Origin: an uncultured Verrucomicrobiales bacterium
Lineage (GTDB): Bacteria > Verrucomicrobiota > Verrucomicrobiae > Limisphaerales > CANJSG01
Direction: 5' to 3'
Assembly: GCA_946480965.1 (NCBI GenBank)
Contig: CAMLMI010000285.1
Location: 1 to 6,368, forward strand
DNA length: 6,368 bases
Numbering within the stretch: the stretch's first letter is position 1; each line of letters opens with the position of its first letter. The notes under the pieces were generated by a model that saw only the letters and a program-made list of their open reading frames with translations, was not told the origin of the DNA and ran no database searches. The position numbers and the translations under genes are program-made. Of the stretch, positions 1 through 6,368 are shown in pieces.

Positions 1-413
1 ACCGGCGGTTCTACCTGCGGGACATCGCAGCCATCGCGGTGCAGCGCAACAACCGCTGGATGATCTGGAACATCGTGCTGGGAGCCATCGTCGGGTTTCT
101 CGGGTTGTTGGCCGTTGCGATCCTCGGCGGCGGCGATCCGGGTGATGAAGGGTTCGCGTATTTCCTGCTCGTGGTCTTCGTGGCTCCGTCCGGTTTCGGC
201 CTGGTGGTGAATCTCGTGCGGGGCCGCACCTGCACCGTGCGCATCCAGACTGCGGTGCAATCGGCGGAGATCCCGTCGGTTGGGCGGATGCGGGCCGCCG
301 AGAAGCTGCTGGCGCAACTGACGCCGCTGATTCAACTGGCACAGCCGATGACGCCGCCTCCGTCGCCCGAATCGGCCCCGGCGCCCTCGCCCGAGAACGC
401 CCCCGCGCCATGA
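1..413 (+). CDS. Hypothetical membrane protein, 3' part only (5' end outside window)
   Basis: The reading frame is open from base 3 to the TGA at 411-413, giving 136 visible residues. It starts with protein-like sequence (RRFYLRDIAAIAVQRNNRW), so the in-frame GTG at 39 is probably internal and the true start lies upstream of the window. Two hydrophobic segments are visible, at roughly visible residues 22-41 and 51-70. A short soluble tail follows with an amphipathic stretch (RMRAAEKLLAQLTPLIQLAQ), and the C-terminus is rich in Pro, Ala and Ser and made of two near-copies of an eight-residue unit (PSPESAPA, PSPENAPA). The stop overlaps the next start as ATGA (410-413), so translation of the two is probably coupled and this is an upstream member of the same operon. 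I do not recognise a family. It could be an inner-membrane accessory of the MoxR system. That it is a real gene is fairly certain; the function is unknown. Confidence 0.72.
   Translation, partial: RRFYLRDIAAIAVQRNNRWMIWNIVLGAIVGFLGLLAVAILGGGDPGDEGFAYFLLVVFVAPSGFGLVVNLVRGRTCTVRIQTAVQSAEIPSVGRMRAAEKLLAQLTPLIQLAQPMTPPPSPESAPAPSPENAPAP
360..407 (+). repeat. Two tandem 24-nt coding units in the Pro/Ala tail
   Basis: Positions 360-383 and 384-407 encode PSPESAPA and PSPENAPA. The two units are imperfect copies at nucleotide level and lie immediately before the last codon and the stop. This is probably a simple tandem duplication within a flexible tail. Confidence 0.55.
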
Positions 414-733
414 TCTCCCTCTCCGGCAACGTCTGCCTGAACCACGCCGGCCGCGAAGCGGTGGCGCGTTGTCCCGGCTGCGGGCAGTCCTACTGCCGGG
501 AGTGCATCACGGAGCACGACGATCGCGTGTTATGCACCGCCTGTCTGCGCAAGCTCACGCGGGTTGAGACGAAGCGGAGTCCTTGGCTGGTGCCTCTGCT
601 CCGGGCGGGCCAAGTGGTGGCGAGCCTGCTGGTGGCGTGGGCGATGTTCCATCTGGCCGCGCGGACGCTGCTGTCCATCCCGACGGATTTCCACGACGGG
701 ACGATCTGGAAACGGTCGGTCTTCGAGGATTGA
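410..733 (+). CDS. B-box/zinc-ribbon-like small membrane protein
   Basis: A 107-residue protein with a Cys/His-rich N-terminus and one membrane helix. Candidate zinc ligands are C9, H12, C21, C24, C29, C32, H36, C42 and C45. The order (C-x2-H, CPGCG, YCREC, H, C-x2-C) matches B-box-type or related treble-clef fingers found in small bacterial membrane proteins, with enough ligands for two zinc sites. A hydrophobic stretch at about residues 59-84 would anchor it, leaving a short tail of about 20 residues. By family analogy the finger is a protein-protein interaction module; no catalytic motif is visible. The ATG lies in the ATGA overlap with the preceding stop and has no clear Shine-Dalgarno sequence, so reinitiation after the upstream gene is likely. 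The DUF4129 gene begins 6 nt after its stop, so it sits inside the operon. Function is inferred only from the fold and context. Confidence 0.82.
   Translation: MISLSGNVCLNHAGREAVARCPGCGQSYCRECITEHDDRVLCTACLRKLTRVETKRSPWLVPLLRAGQVVASLLVAWAMFHLAARTLLSIPTDFHDGTIWKRSVFED
724..728 (+). promoter_or_regulatory. Ribosome binding site for the DUF4129 gene
   Basis: GAGGA lies inside the last codons of the zinc-finger gene, 11 nt before the ATG at 740. It supports that start and indicates the gene is translated from the shared operon transcript. Confidence 0.5.
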
Positions 734-739
734 ACCGCC

Positions 740-2365
740 ATGAAGTTCCGCCACAAACAGGCGCCCGGCGCGGTCGATCTGATCGAGGAAGCGCTGCATC
801 TGCTGCGCGAAACGCCCTTCCGCGTCTGGGTGCTCTACTACACCGGGACGGTGCCGTTCGTGCTGGGGTTCCTCTACTTCTGGGCGGACATGGCGCAGAG
901 CGCCTTCGCCGTGCAGCGCGCGGGCGGTGCGGCCTTGGGCATGGTGCTGCTGTATTTCTGGATGAAGACGTTCCAGGCACGCTTCGCGGCCGAGTTGCAT
1001 GCCTCGATGATCGGCGTCCCGGCCGCGCCCGGAGGCTGGCGCGAATGGGGGCGCACCTTCGTGGACCAACTGCGGTTCCAGGGGTGGGGCCTGTTGTTCG
1101 TGCCGTTGGGGCTGGTGCTGGTTTTGCCGGGGGCGTTTGTCTTCGGCTATTTCCAGTTCCTCACCGTGCTGCCGGAAGACGGCCGGTCCAAGGCGCTGCG
1201 GGCCTGGAAGGAAGCGACCCGTTGGCCGGCGGAGGACTTCATGATGCAGTGCCTGCTGCTGCTGCTGTGGTTCATGCTGGCGCTGAATCTCCTCTTCCTC
1301 GTCTTTGTCGGACCGCAGCTCCTGAAGTCCCTCTTCGACTACGAGACGCTCTTTTCGCGCAGCCCGTGGACGGCGATGAACACGACGCTGATGATGGCGC
1401 TCGTGCTGGTCTCGTGGCTGTGCTGGGACCCGTTGGTCAAGGCGGTCTATGTCCTCCGCATGTTCCGGGGCGAAGGGCGGGAAAGCGGCGTCGATCTGGT
1501 CGCGCGCCTGCGCCATGCGGTTCGGCGCGCGGGGACGGTCGTGGCATTGGCGGTGGGATTGATGCTGGCTCCGGGCGTGAACGCGGCGACGGATGAAGCG
1601 GCTTCGTCGGACCCGGAGCCCGCAGCGGCTCCGGCGACCGCCGAGGAGATCGACCGGTCGATCCGCGACGTGCTCCAGCAGGGCCGCTACAACTGGCGGA
1701 TTCCGCGCGAAGCCATCGTGGAAGAGACGAAGGAGAAGAGCGAAGGCGCGATCAGCCGCTGGATTCGCAGCCTGACGGACTCGCTGGGCGCGGCCGCGAA
1801 AAAGGTGGCGCGCTGGATCGCCGATCTCTTCCAGCCCCGCACTCGGACCAACACCGAATCCAACATCTCCTTCGCCGACGCGGCCGTGGTGCTGAAGTGG
1901 TTTCTCATCCTGCTCATCGTCGTGATCCTCGGCGCGCTCGTCTGGCTGCTGGTGAAGGCGTGGATCAATCGGCCGCGCGTGGCGGCGACGGCGGCTGCGG
2001 CCGTTCCGGCGATGCCCGATGTGTCGGACGAAAACGTGGGCGCGGACCAGTTGCCGGAAGACGGCTGGATGCGGCTGGCGATGGAGCTGATGGGCAAGGG
2101 CGACTTCCGTCTCGCCCTGCGCGCGCTGTATCTCGCGAGCCTCGCACACTTGGCCCAGCGCGAACTCGTGCGCTTGGCCCGGCACAAATCGAACCGCGAT
2201 TACGTGCGCGAAGTGGACCGCCGCGCCCGCGCGGTGCCGGAGCTGGTCGCGGCCTTCCAGGAGAACGTCGGCGCCTTCGATCGCGTCTGGTATGGACGGC
2301 ACGAAGCGACGGACGCGGTGGTGCAGAGCTTCCGCGCCAACGTGGAAAGGATTCGCGCGTGTTGA
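740..2365 (+). CDS. Multi-pass membrane protein with C-terminal DUF4129 domain
   Basis: A 541-residue protein. Five hydrophobic segments fill the N-terminal half (about residues 29-48, 61-76, 115-141, 170-192, 217-235). A sixth at 264-281 ends in a signal-peptide-like run (LMLAPGVNAA). Next comes a region of about 100 residues, likely extracytoplasmic, with a YNWRIPRE motif and an amphipathic stretch, then a seventh helix at about 383-407. The last 100 residues match DUF4129: GDFRLALRALYLASLAHL from residue 454, followed by KSNRDYVREVDRR and VWYGRHEATD. DUF4129 is regularly encoded beside MoxR, DUF58 and DUF4350 genes and is thought to be a cytoplasmic or membrane-linked partner in that system; its biochemical role is unknown. 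The N-terminal five-helix half is not a standard part of DUF4129 and may be an added membrane domain. The stop overlaps the next gene's GTG start by 7 nt, implying coupled translation. Family call secure, function open. Confidence 0.9.
   Translation: MKFRHKQAPGAVDLIEEALHLLRETPFRVWVLYYTGTVPFVLGFLYFWADMAQSAFAVQRAGGAALGMVLLYFWMKTFQARFAAELHASMIGVPAAPGGWREWGRTFVDQLRFQGWGLLFVPLGLVLVLPGAFVFGYFQFLTVLPEDGRSKALRAWKEATRWPAEDFMMQCLLLLLWFMLALNLLFLVFVGPQLLKSLFDYETLFSRSPWTAMNTTLMMALVLVSWLCWDPLVKAVYVLRMFRGEGRESGVDLVARLRHAVRRAGTVVALAVGLMLAPGVNAATDEAASSDPEPAAAPATAEEIDRSIRDVLQQGRYNWRIPREAIVEETKEKSEGAISRWIRSLTDSLGAAAKKVARWIADLFQPRTRTNTESNISFADAAVVLKWFLILLIVVILGALVWLLVKAWINRPRVAATAAAAVPAMPDVSDENVGADQLPEDGWMRLAMELMGKGDFRLALRALYLASLAHLAQRELVRLARHKSNRDYVREVDRRARAVPELVAAFQENVGAFDRVWYGRHEATDAVVQSFRANVERIRAC
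2346..2351 (+). promoter_or_regulatory. Ribosome binding site deciding the GTG start of the DUF4350 gene
   Basis: AAAGGA sits 7 nt before the GTG at 2359, within the last codons of the DUF4129 gene. This ideal spacing favours GTG 2359 over the TTG at 2362 or any start further upstream, where the frame only overlaps DUF4129 coding sequence. Confidence 0.6.
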
Positions 2366-3603
2366 GCTCCGGAAAACTGCGGGCCGCATGGTTCCTCGCG
2401 CTGGCGGCGCTGCTCGCGGCGGGCATCTGGCAACTGCTCGCGTTGCGCTACGAACAGGGCGACGTCTATCCGCCTTATTCCACGCTGCGGAGCGATCCGC
2501 TCGGCGCGCGGGCGCTCTACGACGCGTTCGACGCGCTGCCCGGCGTGCGCTGCCGGCGGAACTACGAGGCGCTGGAGAAGATCGGTTCCGGCGAGGACAC
2601 GGCGCTGCTGGTGCTCGGGGCGGATTGGGACGACTTCGATCTGACCGAAGAGGAAGAGGCGGAGGTGCTCGACGAATTCATCCGCAGCGGAGGACGGCTG
2701 GTGGTCGTTTTCCGCGGCCGCTTGGGCGATTCGATCTTCCGGCAATCGGCGCAGGCCGCGCCGCAGCGGCGCTTGCGTTTGCGCAAGCCGCGCGGGACAC
2801 CGCCGAGCACCAACATCGTTTCGCGGATCGAACTGGAGCAGCGCTGGGCCATCGGCCTCGACTACCGGGGCTTCCCGACCAATTCGTTCGCCGAGGACGG
2901 ATCGGTCCAACCGCTGACGGTGTTGCGCGCCGAGGGGCTGGAGGAATTGCCCGCGAGCCTTGCCTGGCGTTCCGGGCTGGTCTTCAACGTCTGGACCAAC
3001 GCGGTGCCGGAAGGGACCTGGCGAACGATCTACGCACGGGACGGATTGCCGGTCGTGGCCGAACGCAGCCTGGGGCAGGGAACGCTCGTGCTTGTCTCCG
3101 ACGCGTTCTTCACCAGCAACGAAGCGCTGTGGCAGGACCGCCAGCCGGAGCTGCTGCGCTGGTTGATCGGCGCTTCGCGGCGGTTGGTCTTCGACGAAAC
3201 CCATCTGGGCGTGAGCGAACAACCGGGCATCGCGACGTTGCTGCGGCGCTACCAGATGTATTGGGTCGTGGCTGCGGCGTTGGCGGTCTTCGGTCTGGCG
3301 ATCTGGCGGAACTCGAGCCCGCTGGTCCCGGCTTCGGACGACGATCCGGTGGCCTTGGCGCGGGAGGGAAGGGATTCGCGCAGCGGCCTGGTGAACCTGT
3401 TGCGCCGGACGATCCCGCAGGCCGAGGTGCTGGGCTACTGCTTCCGCGAATGGCGCAAGTCGAACCACGCCCGGCGGCAGGTCTCCGCCGAGCGATTGCG
3501 CAAGGCCGAAGCCTTGGCGGCTGCGGCGGAGCCGGCCTCGGGCAAGACGGTGCATCCCGTGGAGAGCTACCGGGAGATCGCGAGGGTCTTGAGGCGAAAA
3601 TGA
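2359..3603 (+). CDS. DUF4350 domain membrane protein
   Basis: From GTG 2359 the protein has 414 residues. An N-terminal membrane anchor (about residues 8-27) is followed by the characteristic DUF4350 opening, [20 protein letters not shown] (residues 37-56). The large middle domain contains [21 protein letters not shown] and, before the second helix, VFDETHLG (F278 to G284), matching the conserved DExHxG-type motif of the family. A second helix lies at about 299-317. The roughly 97-residue tail after it is basic and probably cytoplasmic. The architecture (helix, extracytoplasmic glutamine-amidotransferase-like fold, helix, tail) is typical of DUF4350 proteins in MoxR operons. No catalytic triad is evident, so a binding or structural role is more likely than an enzymatic one. 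It overlaps the DUF4129 stop by 7 nt. The long upstream extension of this frame to about 1897 is rejected because it lies entirely within DUF4129 codons. Confidence 0.87.
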   Translation: MLSSGKLRAAWFLALAALLAAGIWQLLALRYEQGDVYPPYSTLRSDPLGARALYDAFDALPGVRCRRNYEALEKIGSGEDTALLVLGADWDDFDLTEEEEAEVLDEFIRSGGRLVVVFRGRLGDSIFRQSAQAAPQRRLRLRKPRGTPPSTNIVSRIELEQRWAIGLDYRGFPTNSFAEDGSVQPLTVLRAEGLEELPASLAWRSGLVFNVWTNAVPEGTWRTIYARDGLPVVAERSLGQGTLVLVSDAFFTSNEALWQDRQPELLRWLIGASRRLVFDETHLGVSEQPGIATLLRRYQMYWVVAAALAVFGLAIWRNSSPLVPASDDDPVALAREGRDSRSGLVNLLRRTIPQAEVLGYCFREWRKSNHARRQVSAERLRKAEALAAAAEPASGKTVHPVESYREIARVLRRK

Positions 3604-3613
3604 AGCGAACCAA

Positions 3614-3700
3614 TTCCTCGTCCTCGTCTTCCTCCTCCTCTTCGTCGGCTTGAAGAGGGACGAGGAGAAAGACGAAGAGGAGGACGAGGATGAAGACCGA
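3614..3700. repeat. Inverted pyrimidine/purine hexamer element upstream of moxR
   Basis: The + strand is almost pure pyrimidine plus G at 3614-3646, in hexamers such as TCCTCG (3615, 3621), TCTTCC (3627), TCCTCC (3633) and TCTTCG (3639). After a 12-nt centre it becomes almost pure purine plus C at 3659-3700 (GACGAG, GACGAA, GAGGAG, GACGAG, GATGAA). The arms are complementary: 3633-3646 is an exact 14-bp inverted match to 3671-3684, and 3615-3624 matches 3681-3690 inverted. The element fills most of the 103-nt gap between the DUF4350 stop and moxR and ends 6 nt before the moxR ATG. It could form a hairpin in RNA or an unusual DNA structure. It is probably a dispersed or slippage-generated repeat and not coding sequence. 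Confidence 0.7.
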
Positions 3701-3706
3701 GATTTT

Positions 3707-4672
<966 letters not shown>

Positions 4673-4734
4673 GGACCCGGGCGATGAAACGTCTAAAAAA
4701 ACAAAGACTGGCCGAAGTTCACGGGATTCAGCCT

Positions 4735-4960
4735 GGAGGGCTGGCAGATGGTAGCCGGAGGTCGCAGCACAGCGGAGACCTCCGGTCGTGCGCCCACACG
4801 CTAAAGCACCCCGGCGGGGTGCCAGGTCTCTCCCAGTCCGACACCCGCATCTCCGTTTCTGCCGCGTTCTGGCCTCCCCCCGGGTTGCGCATCGGTGGGG
4901 CCGCGTGTTCCGGAGGTCTGCGCTGCGCTGCGACCTCCGGCTACCGTCTGGAAACCCTCC
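4735..4960. repeat. 226-bp element with 51-bp terminal inverted arms
   Basis: The left arm 4735-4785 and the reverse complement of the right arm 4910-4960 agree at 45 of 51 positions by eye. The inner 36 bp (4750-4785 versus 4910-4945) agree at 34 of 36. Each inner arm is itself palindromic: CCGGAGGTC at 4755-4763 is mirrored by GACCTCCGG at 4777-4785, with a 13-nt GC-rich loop, and the right arm has the same design. The arms enclose 124 bp with no gene. The structure resembles a MITE- or REP-like non-autonomous repeat pair that could fold into a large cruciform or RNA hairpin between moxR and the DUF58 gene. No clear target-site duplication was seen. Confidence 0.75.
4806..4822. repeat. Perfect 7-bp hairpin inside the inverted element
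   Basis: GCACCCC (4806-4812) and GGGGTGC (4816-4822) are exact reverse complements around a 3-nt loop. No T-run follows, so it is not a standard terminator. Confidence 0.55.
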
Positions 4961-4967
4961 GGGTTTC
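4951..4967. repeat. Perfect 7-bp hairpin at the edge of the inverted element
   Basis: GAAACCC (4951-4957) and GGGTTTC (4961-4967) pair exactly around TCC, overlapping the outer end of the right 51-bp arm. No U-tract follows, so a terminator role is unlikely. Confidence 0.5.
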
Positions 4968-4994
4968 GGAGACAGGCCGCACTTGCAGGCAGGT

Positions 4995-5105
4995 TCTCAA
5001 TCCCAATCTTCATCCTATTCTTAATCTCAAGCGCTTCCTCGTAGTCGGGCCGGTGGAGATCAAGAGAGTGGTTACGATTAAGATTAAGAGTGAGATTAAG
5101 AAGGA
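4995..5105. repeat. Inverted TCTTAA/TTAAGA hexamer element upstream of the DUF58 gene
   Basis: The left arm is six degenerate hexamers in register from 4995 (TCTCAA, TCCCAA, TCTTCA, TCCTAT, TCTTAA, TCTCAA). After a 45-nt non-repetitive centre (5031-5075), the right arm carries the complementary unit in five hexamers from 5076 (GATTAA, GATTAA, GAGTGA, GATTAA, GAAGGA). The exact 12-bp inverted match is 5018-5029 against 5091-5102. The right arm is the most AT-rich stretch in this part of the window and ends 29 nt before the DUF58 ATG. Translation of the purine arm gives alternating Ile/Lys, which has no domain character. Confidence 0.68.
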
Positions 5106-5134
5106 ACGCAGCGGAGAACGTTGAACGACGACGC

Positions 5135-6368
5135 ATGGTTCCTTCCCGCAAACTGATCCTCTGGGCCGCCGCGATTCTGTTGCCGGCGTCGCTGGTGGCG
5201 GCGGTGTGGTCCGAACACGCGGGCCTCGCGCTGATCGCGATGGCGTTGTTTGTCGCGACGGCGGCGGTCGATGCCGCGCTGGGTATGGGACGGTTGCGCG
5301 GGGTTTCGGTGGAGCTGGAACCCACGGTGCGGCTGCACAAGGACCGCAAGGGAGAGATCGTGGTGGGAATCGTGCAGGAGAAGGCTAGGGCTTTTCGGCT
5401 GAGGTTGGGACTGCTTTTGCCGCCGGAGGTCGTGTCGGAACAGGAGGTCATGGAAGTGGCGTTGACCAAGGCCGAACGTTCCAAGGTCCGTTGGCCGGTC
5501 ACACCGCAGGTCCGGGGCAACTATCCGCTGGCGCTGGCGGCGTTGGAGACGGCGTCGCCGCTGGGGTTGTGGGCGGTGCGGTCGCGCTGTGGCGTGAAGT
5601 GCGAGCTGCGGGTCTATCCCGATCTGATGGCGGACCGGAAGACGGCGGCGGCGGTGTTCCTGAACCGGGGCCAATACGGAAGCCACGCGATCCGGGCGAT
5701 GGGGCGCGGGCGGGAATTCGAGAAGCTGCGCGACTATCTGCCGGGCGACAGCATGGACGAGGTCCACTGGAAGGCGACGGCGCGGAAGGGCAAGCCGGTG
5801 ACGAAGGTCTTCCAGGTGGAACGGACGCAGGAAGTCTATGTGTTGGTGGACGCGTCGCGGTTGAGCGGACGGACGGAGACGGTGGAGGCCGTTTTCAAGA
5901 CGAAGGGCGGACACACCCCTAGTCCCTCCCAGGAGGGAAACAGGGCAGGGCGGCCTGGAGCTGGCGCAGGCTCAACGAAGCTGGAGACGCATTTGGAGCG
6001 GTTCATCCATGCGGCGTTGTTGCTGGGCTTGGCGGCGGAGCAGCAGGGCGACCACTTCGGTTTGCTGACCTTCAGCGACCAGGTGCATCGCTTCGTCCGC
6101 GCGGGCAACGGGCAGGCGCATTTTTCCACCTGTCGTGACGCGCTCTACACGCTCCAGCCGCGCGCGGTGACGCCGGACTTCGACGAGCTGTGCGCCTCGC
6201 TGAGGGGACGGTTGCGCAAGCGGGCGCTGCTCGTCTTCCTCACCGCGCTGGACGACCCGATCCTGGCGGAGAGCTTCGCCCGCAACATGGAACAGCTCGC
6301 GCGGCAACATCTCGTGCTGGTGGCGATGGTGACGCCGCCGGATGTGCGGCCGCTCTTCAGCGACGACC
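5135..6368 (+). CDS. DUF58 domain protein (3' end beyond window)
   Basis: The frame is open from ATG 5135 to the window edge, giving 411 residues with no stop. Two membrane helices lie at about 6-25 and 29-49, then a beta-rich region. The DUF58 core is GREFEKLRDYLPGDSMDEVH (192-211) followed by WKATARKG. Next is the VWA-like strand VYVLVDASRL (234-243), then LGLAAEQQGDHFGLLTFSD (297-315) and LLVFLTALDDP (365-375). DUF58 proteins are membrane-anchored, VWA-like partners of MoxR ATPases, so this is the likely partner of the moxR product. The MIDAS-like motif is D239-A-S241-R-L243, lacking the second Ser of canonical DxSxS. Residues 258-282 form a Gly/Pro/Arg-rich insert where related proteins would be expected to run straight into TKLETHLERF. 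An in-frame GTG at 5090 lies in the repeat arm and is a poor start; GGAG at 5113-5116 is 18 nt from the ATG, so the Shine-Dalgarno is weak. Confidence 0.9.
   Translation, partial: MVPSRKLILWAAAILLPASLVAAVWSEHAGLALIAMALFVATAAVDAALGMGRLRGVSVELEPTVRLHKDRKGEIVVGIVQEKARAFRLRLGLLLPPEVVSEQEVMEVALTKAERSKVRWPVTPQVRGNYPLALAALETASPLGLWAVRSRCGVKCELRVYPDLMADRKTAAAVFLNRGQYGSHAIRAMGRGREFEKLRDYLPGDSMDEVHWKATARKGKPVTKVFQVERTQEVYVLVDASRLSGRTETVEAVFKTKGGHTPSPSQEGNRAGRPGAGAGSTKLETHLERFIHAALLLGLAAEQQGDHFGLLTFSDQVHRFVRAGNGQAHFSTCRDALYTLQPRAVTPDFDELCASLRGRLRKRALLVFLTALDDPILAESFARNMEQLARQHLVLVAMVTPPDVRPLFSDD
5906..5974. mobile_element. 69-bp repeat-like insert within the DUF58 coding sequence
   Basis: The segment is flanked by the 6-bp direct repeat ACGAAG (5900-5905 and 5975-5980), as a target-site duplication would be. 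Insert plus one repeat copy is 75 nt, exactly 25 codons, so the frame is kept. It contains a 7-bp inverted repeat, TCCCTCC (5923-5929) and GGAGGGA (5932-5938), with outer CCCT/AGGG (5917-5920, 5942-5945), and a weaker GCCTG/CAGGC pair (5953-5957, 5967-5971). The encoded peptide (GGHTPSPSQEGNRAGRPG and onward) is low-complexity and unlike the rest of the protein. Removing it would join VFKTK directly to LETHLERF. No transposase is involved; it would be a non-autonomous palindromic element or a family-specific loop. Confidence 0.5.

Larger units (their letters stand above)
4673..5134. other. 462-nt repeat-rich spacer between moxR and the DUF58 gene
   Basis: No credible gene is present. Open frames here (for example 4684-5124 on the + strand) run straight through inverted repeats in low-complexity Arg/Ser/Gly-rich sequence and match no family I recognise. 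The first 60 nt are unremarkable apart from a run of seven A at 4694-4700. The rest is occupied by the 51-bp inverted-arm element, two short perfect hairpins, and the TTAATC/GATTAA hexamer element. The AT-rich right arm of the latter (5076-5102) stands out in a GC-rich window and could host a promoter for the DUF58 gene, but no convincing -35/-10 pair was found. Confidence 0.6.

Noticed and set aside
39..413. GTG at 39 as the true start of the first gene
   Set aside because: The frame continues to the window edge with protein-like sequence, and no ribosome binding site precedes the GTG.
530..2389. Long open frame of 619 codons on the minus strand
   Set aside because: It lies opposite the zinc-finger and DUF4129 genes and is rich in Arg, His, Gln and Pro, typical of antisense shadows in GC-rich DNA. 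The + strand has clear family motifs.
3650..3706. TTG start giving MoxR an acidic 19-residue N-terminal extension
   Set aside because: The extension is simply the translated purine arm. The ATG at 3707 gives the normal family length and start.
4735..4960. CRISPR array
   Set aside because: There are only two repeat copies, in inverted orientation, with a 124-nt gap and no regular spacers.
4951..4967. Rho-independent terminator after moxR
   Set aside because: The stem is good but no T-run follows it. The same is true of 4806-4822.
4684..5124. 146-codon + strand frame after moxR, and the overlapping minus-strand frame 4801-5520
   Set aside because: They run through both inverted repeats and end in repeat-derived Ile/Lys or Arg-rich peptide, and the minus-strand one also overlaps DUF58. 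No domain or ribosome binding site supports them.
5071..5134. Promoter for the DUF58 gene in the AT-rich arm
   Set aside because: AT-richness is explained by the hexamer repeat, and no convincing -35/-10 pair at proper spacing was found.

Overview
The window is a stretch of a high-GC bacterial chromosome carrying a MoxR-type operon in which every gene reads left to right on the + strand. The gene set (small B-box-like zinc-finger membrane protein, DUF4129 protein, DUF4350 protein, MoxR AAA+ ATPase, DUF58 protein), together with GC-rich codons and repeat-filled spacers, suggests the PVC group, most likely a Verrucomicrobiota/Kiritimatiellota relative. That placement is inference from protein style and repeats and has not been tested.

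Layout: 1-413 is the 3' end of an unrecognised two-helix membrane protein. It overlaps by 4 nt a 107-aa zinc-ribbon/B-box-like membrane protein (410-733). Six nt later comes a seven-helix DUF4129 protein (740-2365), whose stop is overlapped by a GTG-started DUF4350 protein (2359-3603). A 103-nt spacer made largely of a pyrimidine arm and a purine arm precedes moxR (ATG at 3707, ending at 4672). A 462-nt spacer (4673-5134) then holds a 226-bp inverted-repeat element and a second pyrimidine/purine hexamer element. After it, a DUF58 protein starts at 5135 and runs off the window. It contains a 25-codon in-frame insert that looks like a small repeat inserted into the gene.

How the genes may work together: MoxR ATPases of this type are generally encoded with DUF58 proteins (a degenerate von Willebrand A-like fold) and membrane proteins such as DUF4129 and DUF4350. 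They are thought to form an envelope-associated chaperone or remodelling system, but substrates are mostly unknown. Here the membrane components come first and are tightly coupled, moxR follows after a short repeat, and DUF58 is set apart by repeats that could uncouple its expression.

The most unusual content is the repeats: two spacers share a design of degenerate hexamers inverted around a short centre, one spacer has 51-bp inverted arms, and the DUF58 gene carries a 69-bp insert flanked by a 6-bp direct repeat. No tRNA, rRNA, CRISPR array, transposase or clear rho-independent terminator was seen.
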